Below, one piece after another: positions 8,448 through 16,365 of a stretch of DNA of 64,000 bases. Under the pieces are notes generated by a model. That model was not told where the DNA came from. It made no database searches and was given only the letters and a program-made list of their open reading frames with translations. Location: NCBI GenBank assembly GCA_036747335.1, contig DAIOCL010000003.1, positions 16,864 to 80,863 of the forward strand, read 5' to 3'. Position 1 is the first letter of the stretch, and every line of letters starts with the position of its first letter. Origin of the DNA: UBA4660 sp002405435. GTDB lineage: Bacteria; Bacteroidota; Bacteroidia; Flavobacteriales_D; Sanyastnellaceae. A program made the position numbers and the translations under genes.

Positions 8448-10937
8448 TTATGATTTCTTTTCAAAGGTAATGGTGATTGCTGTTCCTTTCACTGACCGAA
8501 CATCGAGGGTGCCGTCGAGTTGTTCGGTCAGGGTGTACACGAGCTGGATGCCCAAGGAGTCCTGCTCGGCAAACTGAAAGTCAGCGGGAAGACCAATTCC
8601 GTCATCGGCTACCCTGAGGGTGACCTGCCCCTTTCGCTCTCTGATTTCCAATGTGATTTTCCCCTTTTTTCTACCCCTGAAGGCATATTTCAGCGCGTTG
8701 CTGATGAGCTCATTGACAATGAGGCCGCAGGGCACCGACTGGTCTATGCTCAGGTTGACCGGGTCGAGTTTGGTCACCAGTTTTACCTCCGCCTGGCCGG
8801 TCTGGTAGCTTTGAAAGAGGTTGCTGGCCAAGGCCTGGAGGTATCCCCTGAAGTCGATGCTCGAGAAGTCGGTGGTACGGTAGAGGGTTTCATGGATGAA
8901 CGACATGCTCTTTATACGCTGCTGGCTTTCCTTGAGCAGTTCTTTGGTGCGTTCGTCGCTGACGTACGAAGACTGCAGGCTCAGTATGCTCGATATGACC
9001 TGTAGGTTGTTTTTTACACGGTGGTGTACCTCCTGTAGGAGCACTTCTTTTTCTTTCAGCGATTCGCGTATCCGGCGGTCTATTTGTTTGCGCTGCGTAT
9101 TGTCGTAAACCAGACAAGACACTTCTTCAAGACGCTCATCTATGTAGACCGGGTTGACAAAAGCGAGCATCCACACGGTATTTCCGTTTTTGTCGCGCAG
9201 GGCAAATTCAAACTGCTGGGGACGTCCCCTTAATGCCTCATCCATTGCATCCAGTTGCCCCTGGTTGTGGGTGGGAGCCATCATGGTCTCCAGGTCTTTC
9301 CGGATATTTGAGCCCCGCCGGATGTTCAGCCCGAACTGCTCCTTCATGCTTTCACGGAAATTCTCATTGAGGGTGGTAATCCCGAAGTCGGGGTTCATTG
9401 TCCAGATCATCAGGTTTTCAGTGGAGTTGAAAATGGATTCCAGTTTGGCCTGTGTCTGTTTCCTTTCTTCAATCTGCAGGCGCAACTCCTCATTCATTTC
9501 TTCGGCGGCTTTCAGCCGGTATTGCTCGCGCAATAACTGAAGCCGCGTGCTGAGGTTGTCTGCAGTGACCTGTATGGAAGGGCGGTTTTCGTAGACCGTG
9601 AGTGTCGCCTTAAGGCCCACAAAAATTTCGTTTCCCCCGCGGTCTGTAAGTTTCACCTCCCGATAAATGGCTTCTTCTCCTTCCCTGATTTTTTCAAAAT
9701 CTTCACTTACTGTTCCCCTGAACGGTCGCGAGACAAAGTGGGTAAATTTTTTATCATATACCTCGTCCTCATCAGCGCATCCGAGCATCACCAGTCCGGC
9801 TTTGTTGACATATTTCATGAGGCCTTCGGTAAGTATAAAGACCCCATTGGGCGAGTTCTCCAACAGGTTTTTGAACCGGTGCGCACTCTGCTCGAGCGCA
9901 AACTCGGCCTTTTTTCTGGCCGTGACATTGTACATCAATAATGCCTTCGTGCGGATCCCATGGTAGTCAACAAAACCCCCGGAAAGCTCCAGGTACATCC
10001 ATTCACCCCTGCCATTTACGCACCGTGCCTCAATTTTTCGCGTATGTTGCTGGTCGAGGCTTGTGCCTATTCTCCTCAGGTCGGCCGGGGATATGAAATC
10101 TGTGATGCGCCGCGCGATGGCACTCGACCGGTCTTTCAGGGAGAACAGGGCGGCAAACTGTTCATTGCAGTCGATGATTACGTTCTGAGAAACAACGGCT
10201 ACCGCCTCCAGCGTTACATTGGAAAGTGCCCTAAACCGCTCTTCGCTTTCTCGAAGCGCTCCCTCAATTTTTTTCTTTTCAGAGATATCGATGAGCGTGC
10301 CCAGGATGATGTCTTCGTTTTTTTCTGTCTTTTCCAGAAACGCATTTTCCAGGCACGTGCATTCCGTTCCGTCTTTTCTCCGGAGGTCTATTTCGTAACT
10401 TGTTACTACCTTTTTCTGCTGAAGTTCATCGAGAAATTCCTTCCGTTTTCCAGGAAAAAGGTAAAAATCTTTTCCATCGGTTCCGATAATTTCTTCTGAT
10501 TTTTCGTAGCCCAGCAACCTGGCAAAGGCCTCGTTGCAGGCCACTATTTTTCCGTCTGATGCCACCTTGTATACACCCGCTACATTACGTGTGAAGAGCG
10601 CGTCGTACTGAAGACCCGTAGCCCCTTCACCCCATTCCTGCAGATAACAGAGGGCGTGGGTGAAATCAGGTCTGATTGCAGAGATATGCAACTGAAAATC
10701 TCCCCAGCCCAACTCAACATACCCTAACTCTTCCAACTTTCGAATGACCGACCGGCTGTTTTCCTGCCACGATGCCTGTCCGAGCGCAAACAGGAGGTTG
10801 TTTGATTCCCCCTCCTTCTCTCCCAGTAAGCGTCGGAATTGTTTGTTGGACTGCTCTACCTTCAGGTCCGATACCCTTACCACGCAGCGCGCTCCGCGTT
10901 CGTCCCTGAGATATTCTTCCCAACTACCCCCCATCAT
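8448..10937 (-). CDS. Cytosolic multi-PAS histidine kinase (HisKA_2 type)
   Basis: An 829-residue sensor kinase with no membrane segment or signal peptide. Reading along it I see a degenerate PAS-like unit (1-100) and PAS domains at roughly 110-225, 230-350, 355-470 and 510-625, the first complete one containing GVYKVASDGKIVACNEAFARL. A short coiled coil follows the fourth. The dimerisation/phospho-acceptor domain is of the HisKA_2 class, with the motif EVHHRVKNNLQVISSILSLQ near residue 650. The ATPase domain has an N box (NELISNALKYAF), a G1 box (DDGIGLP) and a G2-like box (SLGIQLV). It probably phosphorylates the adjacent LytTR regulator in answer to a cytosolic or diffusible signal bound by one or more PAS domains. 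Its ATG overlaps the stop of the MORN gene by four bases (ATGA), which implies translational coupling. Confidence 0.92.
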   Translation of the reverse strand: MMGGSWEEYLRDERGARCVVRVSDLKVEQSNKQFRRLLGEKEGESNNLLFALGQASWQENSRSVIRKLEELGYVELGWGDFQLHISAIRPDFTHALCYLQEWGEGATGLQYDALFTRNVAGVYKVASDGKIVACNEAFARLLGYEKSEEIIGTDGKDFYLFPGKRKEFLDELQQKKVVTSYEIDLRRKDGTECTCLENAFLEKTEKNEDIILGTLIDISEKKKIEGALRESEERFRALSNVTLEAVAVVSQNVIIDCNEQFAALFSLKDRSSAIARRITDFISPADLRRIGTSLDQQHTRKIEARCVNGRGEWMYLELSGGFVDYHGIRTKALLMYNVTARKKAEFALEQSAHRFKNLLENSPNGVFILTEGLMKYVNKAGLVMLGCADEDEVYDKKFTHFVSRPFRGTVSEDFEKIREGEEAIYREVKLTDRGGNEIFVGLKATLTVYENRPSIQVTADNLSTRLQLLREQYRLKAAEEMNEELRLQIEERKQTQAKLESIFNSTENLMIWTMNPDFGITTLNENFRESMKEQFGLNIRRGSNIRKDLETMMAPTHNQGQLDAMDEALRGRPQQFEFALRDKNGNTVWMLAFVNPVYIDERLEEVSCLVYDNTQRKQIDRRIRESLKEKEVLLQEVHHRVKNNLQVISSILSLQSSYVSDERTKELLKESQQRIKSMSFIHETLYRTTDFSSIDFRGYLQALASNLFQSYQTGQAEVKLVTKLDPVNLSIDQSVPCGLIVNELISNALKYAFRGRKKGKITLEIRERKGQVTLRVADDGIGLPADFQFAEQDSLGIQLVYTLTEQLDGTLDVRSVKGTAITITFEKKS

Positions 10938-12448
10938 TCTTCAGACTTTGTTCTAATTTCTATTTTATCCCCATTAATGGCCACGGCTATGCCCATTTCG
11001 TAGGTTACCGAATGTGTCAACACACCGGTCGTGTCGTAATACTGCCATTCTCCCTGCAACTCTCCTCCCTCATACTCCCCTTTCATTTTGGTAATGCCGT
11101 CAGCATACCAGTACCTGTGTTTGCCTGAGGGGAGACCATTGCTGTACTCTCCCTCAAAACCTGTTCGTCCATCCGCGTATTTCCAAATCCATTTGCCGTT
11201 TCTTTCTCCGTCAAGGTATTCGCCTTCCTCGGTGTGGTCATTTACCTGATGAAACCACTTCCCGTTTTTCAGCCCTGAAATGAATTCTCCCTGGGCGATA
11301 ATTACCCCTGTGCTGTCGTATTCAATGCTGGTCCCGTCTTCTTTTCCTTTCCGGTAGTTTTCTTCCCTGCGGAGTGTACCATCAGCGAAATACCACTTCC
11401 AGTTTCCTGAGTAACTATCCGACTTGTAATTTCCTTTTTGCATCACCTTTCCGTTTTTAAAGTAAAACGTCCATGCTCCTTCCCGCTTTCCTTCAACATA
11501 ACTTCCTTCAGCACTCAACTCACCTGTAGTAAAATAAAGTTTCCACGGTCCTGTGCGCCGTGACAAAGTGTCCAGCATACCTTCTCCCAGCAACACATCA
11601 CGCGAAAAATCCCTGGTTGTCTGTAGCAGACCGTTTTCATCGTAGTAAAAAAAACTACCCTGCTTCATTCCCTTGTTGTAACCACCCACCACCCTGACCT
11701 TACCCGTCTCGTCATATTCCCTTCGTATATCCAAAATAAAATTGTTGTTGTCGTCTGTTACCAGCTGGTCCATGTCATAGGTCTCCAGCCGTTCGAGGCT
11801 TCCGTCTTTTTTGTAATACTTGAAAACTCCATTCTTTTTACCCGCCGTATAGTATCCTTCCGTCCGGGCCACCGAACCTGGTGTCCACCAAGTCAACCAG
11901 GTTCCCGCGCGTTCCCCTTTTTCGTTGCTGCGGTTTATCCTTTCCTCTCCGTATAAAAACCCGTTTCTGTATGTCAACAGCGTTATGATTTCACCCGACT
12001 TGCTGTATTCCAGTCCCCTTCCTTCTTCTTTGTTATTAACAAAATTGATTTCCTTATGCAGCCCACCATCCGCATAATAGTAGCGCGTAACCCCTTGTTT
12101 TACTCCTCGTTCCCAGGAGACACGATGGCTCAATACACCCTTATCCGTAAAGACCCTTTCTTCTCCCCACTTGAGATCTTCGCGGTAGGTAATTTCTCTC
12201 TCCAGGGTACTGTCACTGCGGTAAAATTTCCAAAGAGAATCCAGCAGATAGTTTTTTCTGTTGCCCTCGGTTTTCAGGCCGCCGTCGTCGTAATAGGTTT
12301 TCCAGTACCCGTCTGGTTTTCCATTTTTCATACTACCTTCACTGGAAACCAGGCCATTGTCGTAATAGAATTTCACATATTCGCCCTGGGCTGCAGCCAG
12401 TGCAGCCATGGACAGGCAAAGCAGGGTGATGATGTGTTCTTTTGTCAT
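10934..12448 (-). CDS. Exported MORN-variant repeat protein (YwqK-like)
   Basis: A 504-residue protein with a signal peptide (MTKEHIITLLCLSMAALAAAQ), chosen over an upstream in-frame start at 12499 because the ATG at 12448 puts the hydrophobic core where it belongs. The mature part is a run of about 17-20 copies of a 22-25 residue MORN_2-type unit. Each has the shape G-x-W-x-x-Y/F-y-x-x-G-x-x-x-x-x-G-x-Y-x-x-G-k-x-x-G, for example DGYWKTYYDDGGLKTEG and SGNWKWYFADGTLRREE. Such repeats form an elongated beta structure and are often called 'YwqK family antitoxin' in databases, although nothing here suggests a toxin. It leads a three-gene operon with a multi-PAS kinase and a LytTR regulator, so a role linked to an envelope signal or to output of that pathway is plausible. 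Its biochemical function is unknown. Confidence 0.85.
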   Translation of the reverse strand: MTKEHIITLLCLSMAALAAAQGEYVKFYYDNGLVSSEGSMKNGKPDGYWKTYYDDGGLKTEGNRKNYLLDSLWKFYRSDSTLEREITYREDLKWGEERVFTDKGVLSHRVSWERGVKQGVTRYYYADGGLHKEINFVNNKEEGRGLEYSKSGEIITLLTYRNGFLYGEERINRSNEKGERAGTWLTWWTPGSVARTEGYYTAGKKNGVFKYYKKDGSLERLETYDMDQLVTDDNNNFILDIRREYDETGKVRVVGGYNKGMKQGSFFYYDENGLLQTTRDFSRDVLLGEGMLDTLSRRTGPWKLYFTTGELSAEGSYVEGKREGAWTFYFKNGKVMQKGNYKSDSYSGNWKWYFADGTLRREENYRKGKEDGTSIEYDSTGVIIAQGEFISGLKNGKWFHQVNDHTEEGEYLDGERNGKWIWKYADGRTGFEGEYSNGLPSGKHRYWYADGITKMKGEYEGGELQGEWQYYDTTGVLTHSVTYEMGIAVAINGDKIEIRTKSEE

Positions 12449-12499
12449 TGAGGCAAAATTGCGCGATTTCTTTTCCTTTCTGCTCAATTTCCTTTCCAA

Positions 12500-12972
12500 A
12501 GTTCTCCTTTACACACCTTACCCATTACTATTATATTTTAAAAAGAATAGTTATAGATCATTAGGGCTGTTAATACTGTTGAAAAGCCTCGTGGAGGAGG
12601 GATGCGGAACAGGATATACCCAATCGACAAACAGACTATGAACAAGCTTTCAACGGTGTTATGGGCTGAATTACACCCAAATGAGCGTGCTGTACCCAAC
12701 GTCGCGTACAGAGGGCAAGCAGGGATGTGCATAGGACCGGGGTTGCTCCGTATAGTGCACAGAACTGTGGAGAAAGTGGGGATAAGAACTGACAGAAGAA
12801 ACAACGCTGGGGTGAAAACTTCATTAAGCCAGTACATGCCAGGGAAAAGCAATTTTGTTTGTGCTTTGTTATGCACAGCTATCACACAGAAAAACACCGC
12901 CTTTGTTGATATCGTGGGAAACTTCGCGCAAGGGTATGATAAATAGGGGATTGAGGCTATATTTTTGACCCT
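12500..12972. other. Gene-free region with DnaA-box-like 9-mers and an AT-rich stretch: candidate oriC
   Basis: This is the only stretch over 300 bases without a supported gene. It separates the leftward MORN operon from the rightward rpiB operon. It contains a perfect match to TTATnCACA (12869-12877, TTATGCACA) and three one-mismatch relatives of the reverse form TGTGnATAA: TGTGCATAG (12726-12734), TGTGGAGAA (12766-12774) and TGGGGATAA (12777-12785). The segment 12521-12565 is markedly AT-rich, as an unwinding element would be. On the plus strand C exceeds G to the left (even in the plus-strand lysS gene) and G exceeds C to the right over the next several kilobases. The bias weakens beyond about 45 kb, and dnaA is not in the window. 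The call is an inference from motif clustering. Confidence 0.4.
12960..12967 (+). promoter_or_regulatory. Candidate -7 element TATTTTTG for rpiB, very close to the start
   Basis: TATTTTTG fits TAnnTTTG and ends five bases before the rpiB ATG. If used, transcription would begin at or next to the start codon, giving a nearly leaderless message. No -33 TTG is evident at 17-23 bases upstream, so the match could be chance in a T-rich stretch. Confidence 0.25.
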
Positions 12973-13413
12973 ATGCAGCATATTACCATTCACGTGGGCA
13001 GTGACCATGCCGGAGTAGAATTAAAAGAACAAGTGGTGAAATACCTCCAGGCACAGGGCCGGCGGGTGGAAGACCATGGCACCTACGACACGGGGCGCTG
13101 CGATTACCCTGATTATGCACATGCAACCGCAAAGGGAGTGCTGTCAGACGGGGGTAGCGGCGTATTGATTTGTGGCAGTGCCAACGGAGTTTGTATGGCG
13201 GCTAACAAACACGCAGGTATCAGGGCAGCCTTGTGCTGGAATAAAGAAATAGCAGCACTGGCAAGGGCACACAATGATGCCAACATCATTTGCCTGCCTG
13301 CGCGATTTATTACGGCAGAAGAGGCAATGGCCATACTGGATGCGTTTTTCAAGACACCCTTTGAAGGGGGAAGACACAGCGCGCGCGTGGAGAAAATAGA
13401 CCTTGAACAATGA
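12973..13413 (+). CDS. rpiB: Ribose-5-phosphate isomerase B
   Basis: RpiB interconverts ribose 5-phosphate and ribulose 5-phosphate in the non-oxidative pentose phosphate pathway. The 146-residue product has the family N-terminus with GSDHAG (phosphate-binding region, residues 9-14), the DYPDYA strand, and the active-site loop LICGSANGVCMAANKH carrying the catalytic cysteine. The C-terminal FFKTPFEGGRHSARVEKI is also typical. It is the normal length for the LacAB/RpiB family. Its stop overlaps the start of the M28 peptidase gene by four bases (ATGA), so the two are probably translated from one message. All active-site features are present. Confidence 0.95.
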   Translation: MQHITIHVGSDHAGVELKEQVVKYLQAQGRRVEDHGTYDTGRCDYPDYAHATAKGVLSDGGSGVLICGSANGVCMAANKHAGIRAALCWNKEIAALARAHNDANIICLPARFITAEEAMAILDAFFKTPFEGGRHSARVEKIDLEQ

Positions 13414-15026
13414 ATATGATGAAGGAGTTAATGATAAAAAAAACCCTGTGTATGGGTCTGTGTGTGATGATGCTAACCGGGTTAAAAGCCCAGGAGGATC
13501 CAGCAGAAAGGGAGGCTTTGAGCAGAAAATATGGCGCAAGCATTACAGCAGGAGAGCTGCGGGCGCACCTGGAAGTGCTGGCAAGTGATGCCTATGAGGG
13601 AAGAGAAACGGGCAAGCCCGGACAAAAAAAAGCCGCTCAGTACCTGGCGGATTATTACACCGGCGAAGGAATTGCGCCGGGTAACGGCAACAGTTATTTG
13701 CAACCTTTTCCACTGAAATTGACGCGCAACAACGAGGCTACGATGGAGGTGGCTGGAAAGACGTACCGCTTTGCAGATGATTTTTATTTCTGGGGCGGAT
13801 TTAATTCGACTGAGTTGTCGCTGGAACAGTGCGTTTTTGCAGGCTATGGTATAGAGTCGCCGGCCTACAATGACTATGCGGAGATCTCTGCTGAGGGCAA
13901 AGTAGTTGTGCTCATGAAAGGTGAGCCAAAGTATAAGGGAAAGAGCGTGGTTACGGGTACGGCAGTACCTTCTGCCTGGGCGGAGGACATGGAGGGCAAA
14001 ATCATGTTGGCCGCCCAAAAGGGAGCCATAGGCGTTTTGATAATCGATGAAGAATATGAATTTTATGTCCCGCGGGTGAGGTTTTGGCTGGAACAGCCGA
14101 TGATGCAGCTGGACAAGCCCGCATCCAAAGGGGGCGGATTGTTGCCCTATGCCGTGTGCAAGGAGTCGTTGGGAAATGCCCTGCTGGCATCGGGCAAAAA
14201 AAAGTCGATTGCTGCACAGTGCAAGGCCATTTCAAAAAAGGGCAAACCGAAAAGCTTTTATTTCACGGGAAACGGAATTTTTAATGCGCGCAGAAATATG
14301 ACTGCCCTGGCATCGGAAAATGTGCTGGCGTTTATCGAAGGAAGTGATCCGTCGCTGAAAGAAGAAATCGTGGTGATATCGGCTCATTATGATCATATAG
14401 GGATCGTTAATGGTCAAATCAACAACGGTGCCGACGACGACGGAAGCGGCACAGTGACTACCCTTGAAATTGCTGAGGCTTTCGCTACGGCGCGTGAAGA
14501 GGGCAAGGGTCCGCGCAGAAGCATTTTGTTTCTGCATGTAAGCGGAGAAGAGAAGGGTTTATTGGGTAGCGAATGGTATACCGAATACCCCGTGTATCCG
14601 CTGGAGAATACCGTATGCGATCTGAACATTGATATGATCGGTCGAAAAGATTCGCTGCATACAACGGCCGAATATGTGTACCTCATTGGCAGCGACAGGC
14701 TCAGTACTGACCTGCACCGCATCAGCGAACAATGCCATGAGACATACGCCAGCAACCTCTACCTTGACTACACCTACAATGATCCCAACGACCCCGAACA
14801 GTTTTACTACCGGTCAGACCATTACAACTTTGCAAAGAACAATATACCGGTAATTTTCTATTTCACCGGTGTACATCCCGACTACCACAAGCCCGGTGAT
14901 GATGTGGAGAAAATCATGTTTGACAAAATGGAGACCATTGCAAGGCTAATTTTTCATACGGCCTGGGAGGTAGCCAACCGCGACGAACGGCCGAAAGTGG
15001 ACGTGGTCGCAGCGCCGAGGGATTAA
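13410..15026 (+). CDS. Exported M28-family zinc aminopeptidase
   Basis: A 538-residue metallopeptidase with an N-terminal signal peptide (IKKTLCMGLCVMMLTGLKAQ), so it acts in the periplasm or outside the cell. An insert of the PA (protease-associated) type runs from about 120 to 265. The catalytic M28 domain follows, with the usual zinc ligands and catalytic acids in order: SAHYDHIG (His), NNGADDDGSG (bridging Asp), HVSGEEKGLLGS (Glu-Glu), NIDMIG (Asp) and HYNFAKNNIP (late His). It probably removes N-terminal amino acids from peptides. Start codons at 13410 and 13431 are both possible; I give the one overlapping rpiB by four bases. It converges on the TlpA-like gene. Confidence 0.92.
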   Translation: MNMMKELMIKKTLCMGLCVMMLTGLKAQEDPAEREALSRKYGASITAGELRAHLEVLASDAYEGRETGKPGQKKAAQYLADYYTGEGIAPGNGNSYLQPFPLKLTRNNEATMEVAGKTYRFADDFYFWGGFNSTELSLEQCVFAGYGIESPAYNDYAEISAEGKVVVLMKGEPKYKGKSVVTGTAVPSAWAEDMEGKIMLAAQKGAIGVLIIDEEYEFYVPRVRFWLEQPMMQLDKPASKGGGLLPYAVCKESLGNALLASGKKKSIAAQCKAISKKGKPKSFYFTGNGIFNARRNMTALASENVLAFIEGSDPSLKEEIVVISAHYDHIGIVNGQINNGADDDGSGTVTTLEIAEAFATAREEGKGPRRSILFLHVSGEEKGLLGSEWYTEYPVYPLENTVCDLNIDMIGRKDSLHTTAEYVYLIGSDRLSTDLHRISEQCHETYASNLYLDYTYNDPNDPEQFYYRSDHYNFAKNNIPVIFYFTGVHPDYHKPGDDVEKIMFDKMETIARLIFHTAWEVANRDERPKVDVVAAPRD

Positions 15027-15068
15027 CCCGGCTGATTCCATGTGGAACGCTGCCGTGGCCTGCGCGGG

Positions 15069-16316
15069 CTATGCGGGCTCTTCAAGTAACTGCGTGATGA
15101 AAAGTTCAAGCCGCGACGTATAGTGTTGGTAATAACGACCTGTGCCGGGACCATAAAAACCGGTGTGTATTTTTCTCACCACCCCTTTTCGGTCAACTAC
15201 CAGCAGCGTGGGATATGACATTACCGCGTTAAGCATGGGAAATACCTGATTGCTCATGTGTTTTTCACCGCCGAGGTAAGACGCATAGGGCAGGTTGAGC
15301 TGGCGAAACTGACGGGCCACATTGCGCAGCAAGTCCTCCTGGCCTCCATTGCGCTCAAAAGCGACGGGAATAACCTGCAGTCCGCGGCTATTGTATCTGC
15401 GGTAGATATCGCCAAGCCAGACACTCTCGTCGGTGCAATTTGGACACCAGGTGCCGTGCAACTGGACAAGTGTGACCTTGCCCTTGAGGCTGGAGACATC
15501 AAAAGTTACCGGCATACCGGAACTGTTGGTGACAGAAAAACGGAGCGGTTCACCGGAAGTTGTCACATAGGTCAGTGAGTCGGGATCGGTAAGGGCCGCA
15601 GCGTCGTCGTGCCGGGCCTCCCAGGTTTCGACGCTGTGGTTGCCCGAATAAAAAAGACCCCGGCTTATCACAGAATCGCCGCGCTCAAATGAACCCGTAA
15701 AGTGAAACAAGTGCGTACCGTCAAAACAACTCAGGTAAAACGGTGCCGGAGAGCGGGTGCTGTCAAGGGTTCCCTGCAAAAAGCGGTAGTCACCGGTTTC
15801 GGTCATAAAGGTGCCTGACAGGTTGCTGCCTGATCGGTGGAGCAGGGCAACGGAGGGATAGCGGAGCGAATCAACATCCGGATTAAAGGTCACCCGGTAG
15901 CGTTTACCCTCGTCGCCGGGATGGTGCGCGGAGAAGTCGGCAAAGGCAGCTGGGCTTCCGGTAAAGTCAACGCGGTACTGCCCTTGCCGGGAATGGTCTT
16001 GCCAATAACCAGAGACCAGCGTGTCGTTGTGCAACCGCCCGTGCAGGGACGAGTTGAAAAGCGGTAATTTCACATGAAAACTATCGGCAGCCCAAGTGAG
16101 CGCCTCGAGCGGTATTTGTTCGGTCCAGTTGTATAATACCCAACCGCCCGCCGAATCTACCGAGAGCCTTACCGGAATGCTGATGCTGTCGTTGACCGGA
16201 AAAGCGAGCGACCACTGCCCGGGCGTCATGCCGACAGGGCGGCTGTGTTCCGTACATGAAGCAAGGAACAGGCAGGCCAGAAAGGAGGGCAACCCTATAT
16301 ACCGGTTGGCAATCAC
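15069..16316 (-). CDS. TlpA-like thioredoxin-fold lipoprotein
   Basis: The last 150 residues form a TlpA/ResA-type thioredoxin domain with a WCPNC redox motif (VQLHGTWCPNCTDES) and the cis-proline region (VMSYPTLLVVDRKGVV). The first 250 residues are a beta-rich domain of the kind that often precedes TlpA modules in Bacteroidota. The frame is open from 16544, inside the neighbouring dehydrogenase gene, but the translation there is not protein-like. A lipoprotein signal with lipobox LFLASC begins near 16316-16325, where only GTG (16316) or TTG (16325) can serve as start. I give the GTG, yielding 415 residues. The protein should be anchored to a membrane on the periplasmic side and reduce or isomerise disulfides. 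It lies 50 bases behind the dehydrogenase gene on the same strand. Confidence 0.8.
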   Translation of the reverse strand: MIANRYIGLPSFLACLFLASCTEHSRPVGMTPGQWSLAFPVNDSISIPVRLSVDSAGGWVLYNWTEQIPLEALTWAADSFHVKLPLFNSSLHGRLHNDTLVSGYWQDHSRQGQYRVDFTGSPAAFADFSAHHPGDEGKRYRVTFNPDVDSLRYPSVALLHRSGSNLSGTFMTETGDYRFLQGTLDSTRSPAPFYLSCFDGTHLFHFTGSFERGDSVISRGLFYSGNHSVETWEARHDDAAALTDPDSLTYVTTSGEPLRFSVTNSSGMPVTFDVSSLKGKVTLVQLHGTWCPNCTDESVWLGDIYRRYNSRGLQVIPVAFERNGGQEDLLRNVARQFRQLNLPYASYLGGEKHMSNQVFPMLNAVMSYPTLLVVDRKGVVRKIHTGFYGPGTGRYYQHYTSRLELFITQLLEEPA

Positions 16317-16365
16317 AGCGGACAAATATGCAGGAAAAGCAGGCCGCTGCCTGCAACCGCATGCG

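Noticed and set aside
10934..12448. Reading the MORN-repeat gene as the antitoxin of a toxin-antitoxin pair
   Set aside because: Database names for such repeats mention an antitoxin, but this protein is exported, large and next to a two-component system; no toxin-like gene is adjacent.
12602..12946. A 114-residue plus-strand open frame and an overlapping 156-residue minus-strand frame (12538-13008) in the rpiB upstream region
   Set aside because: Neither product looks like a folded protein or starts sensibly; composition is like non-coding DNA, and one runs into rpiB. The region is better explained as an intergenic or origin-like segment.
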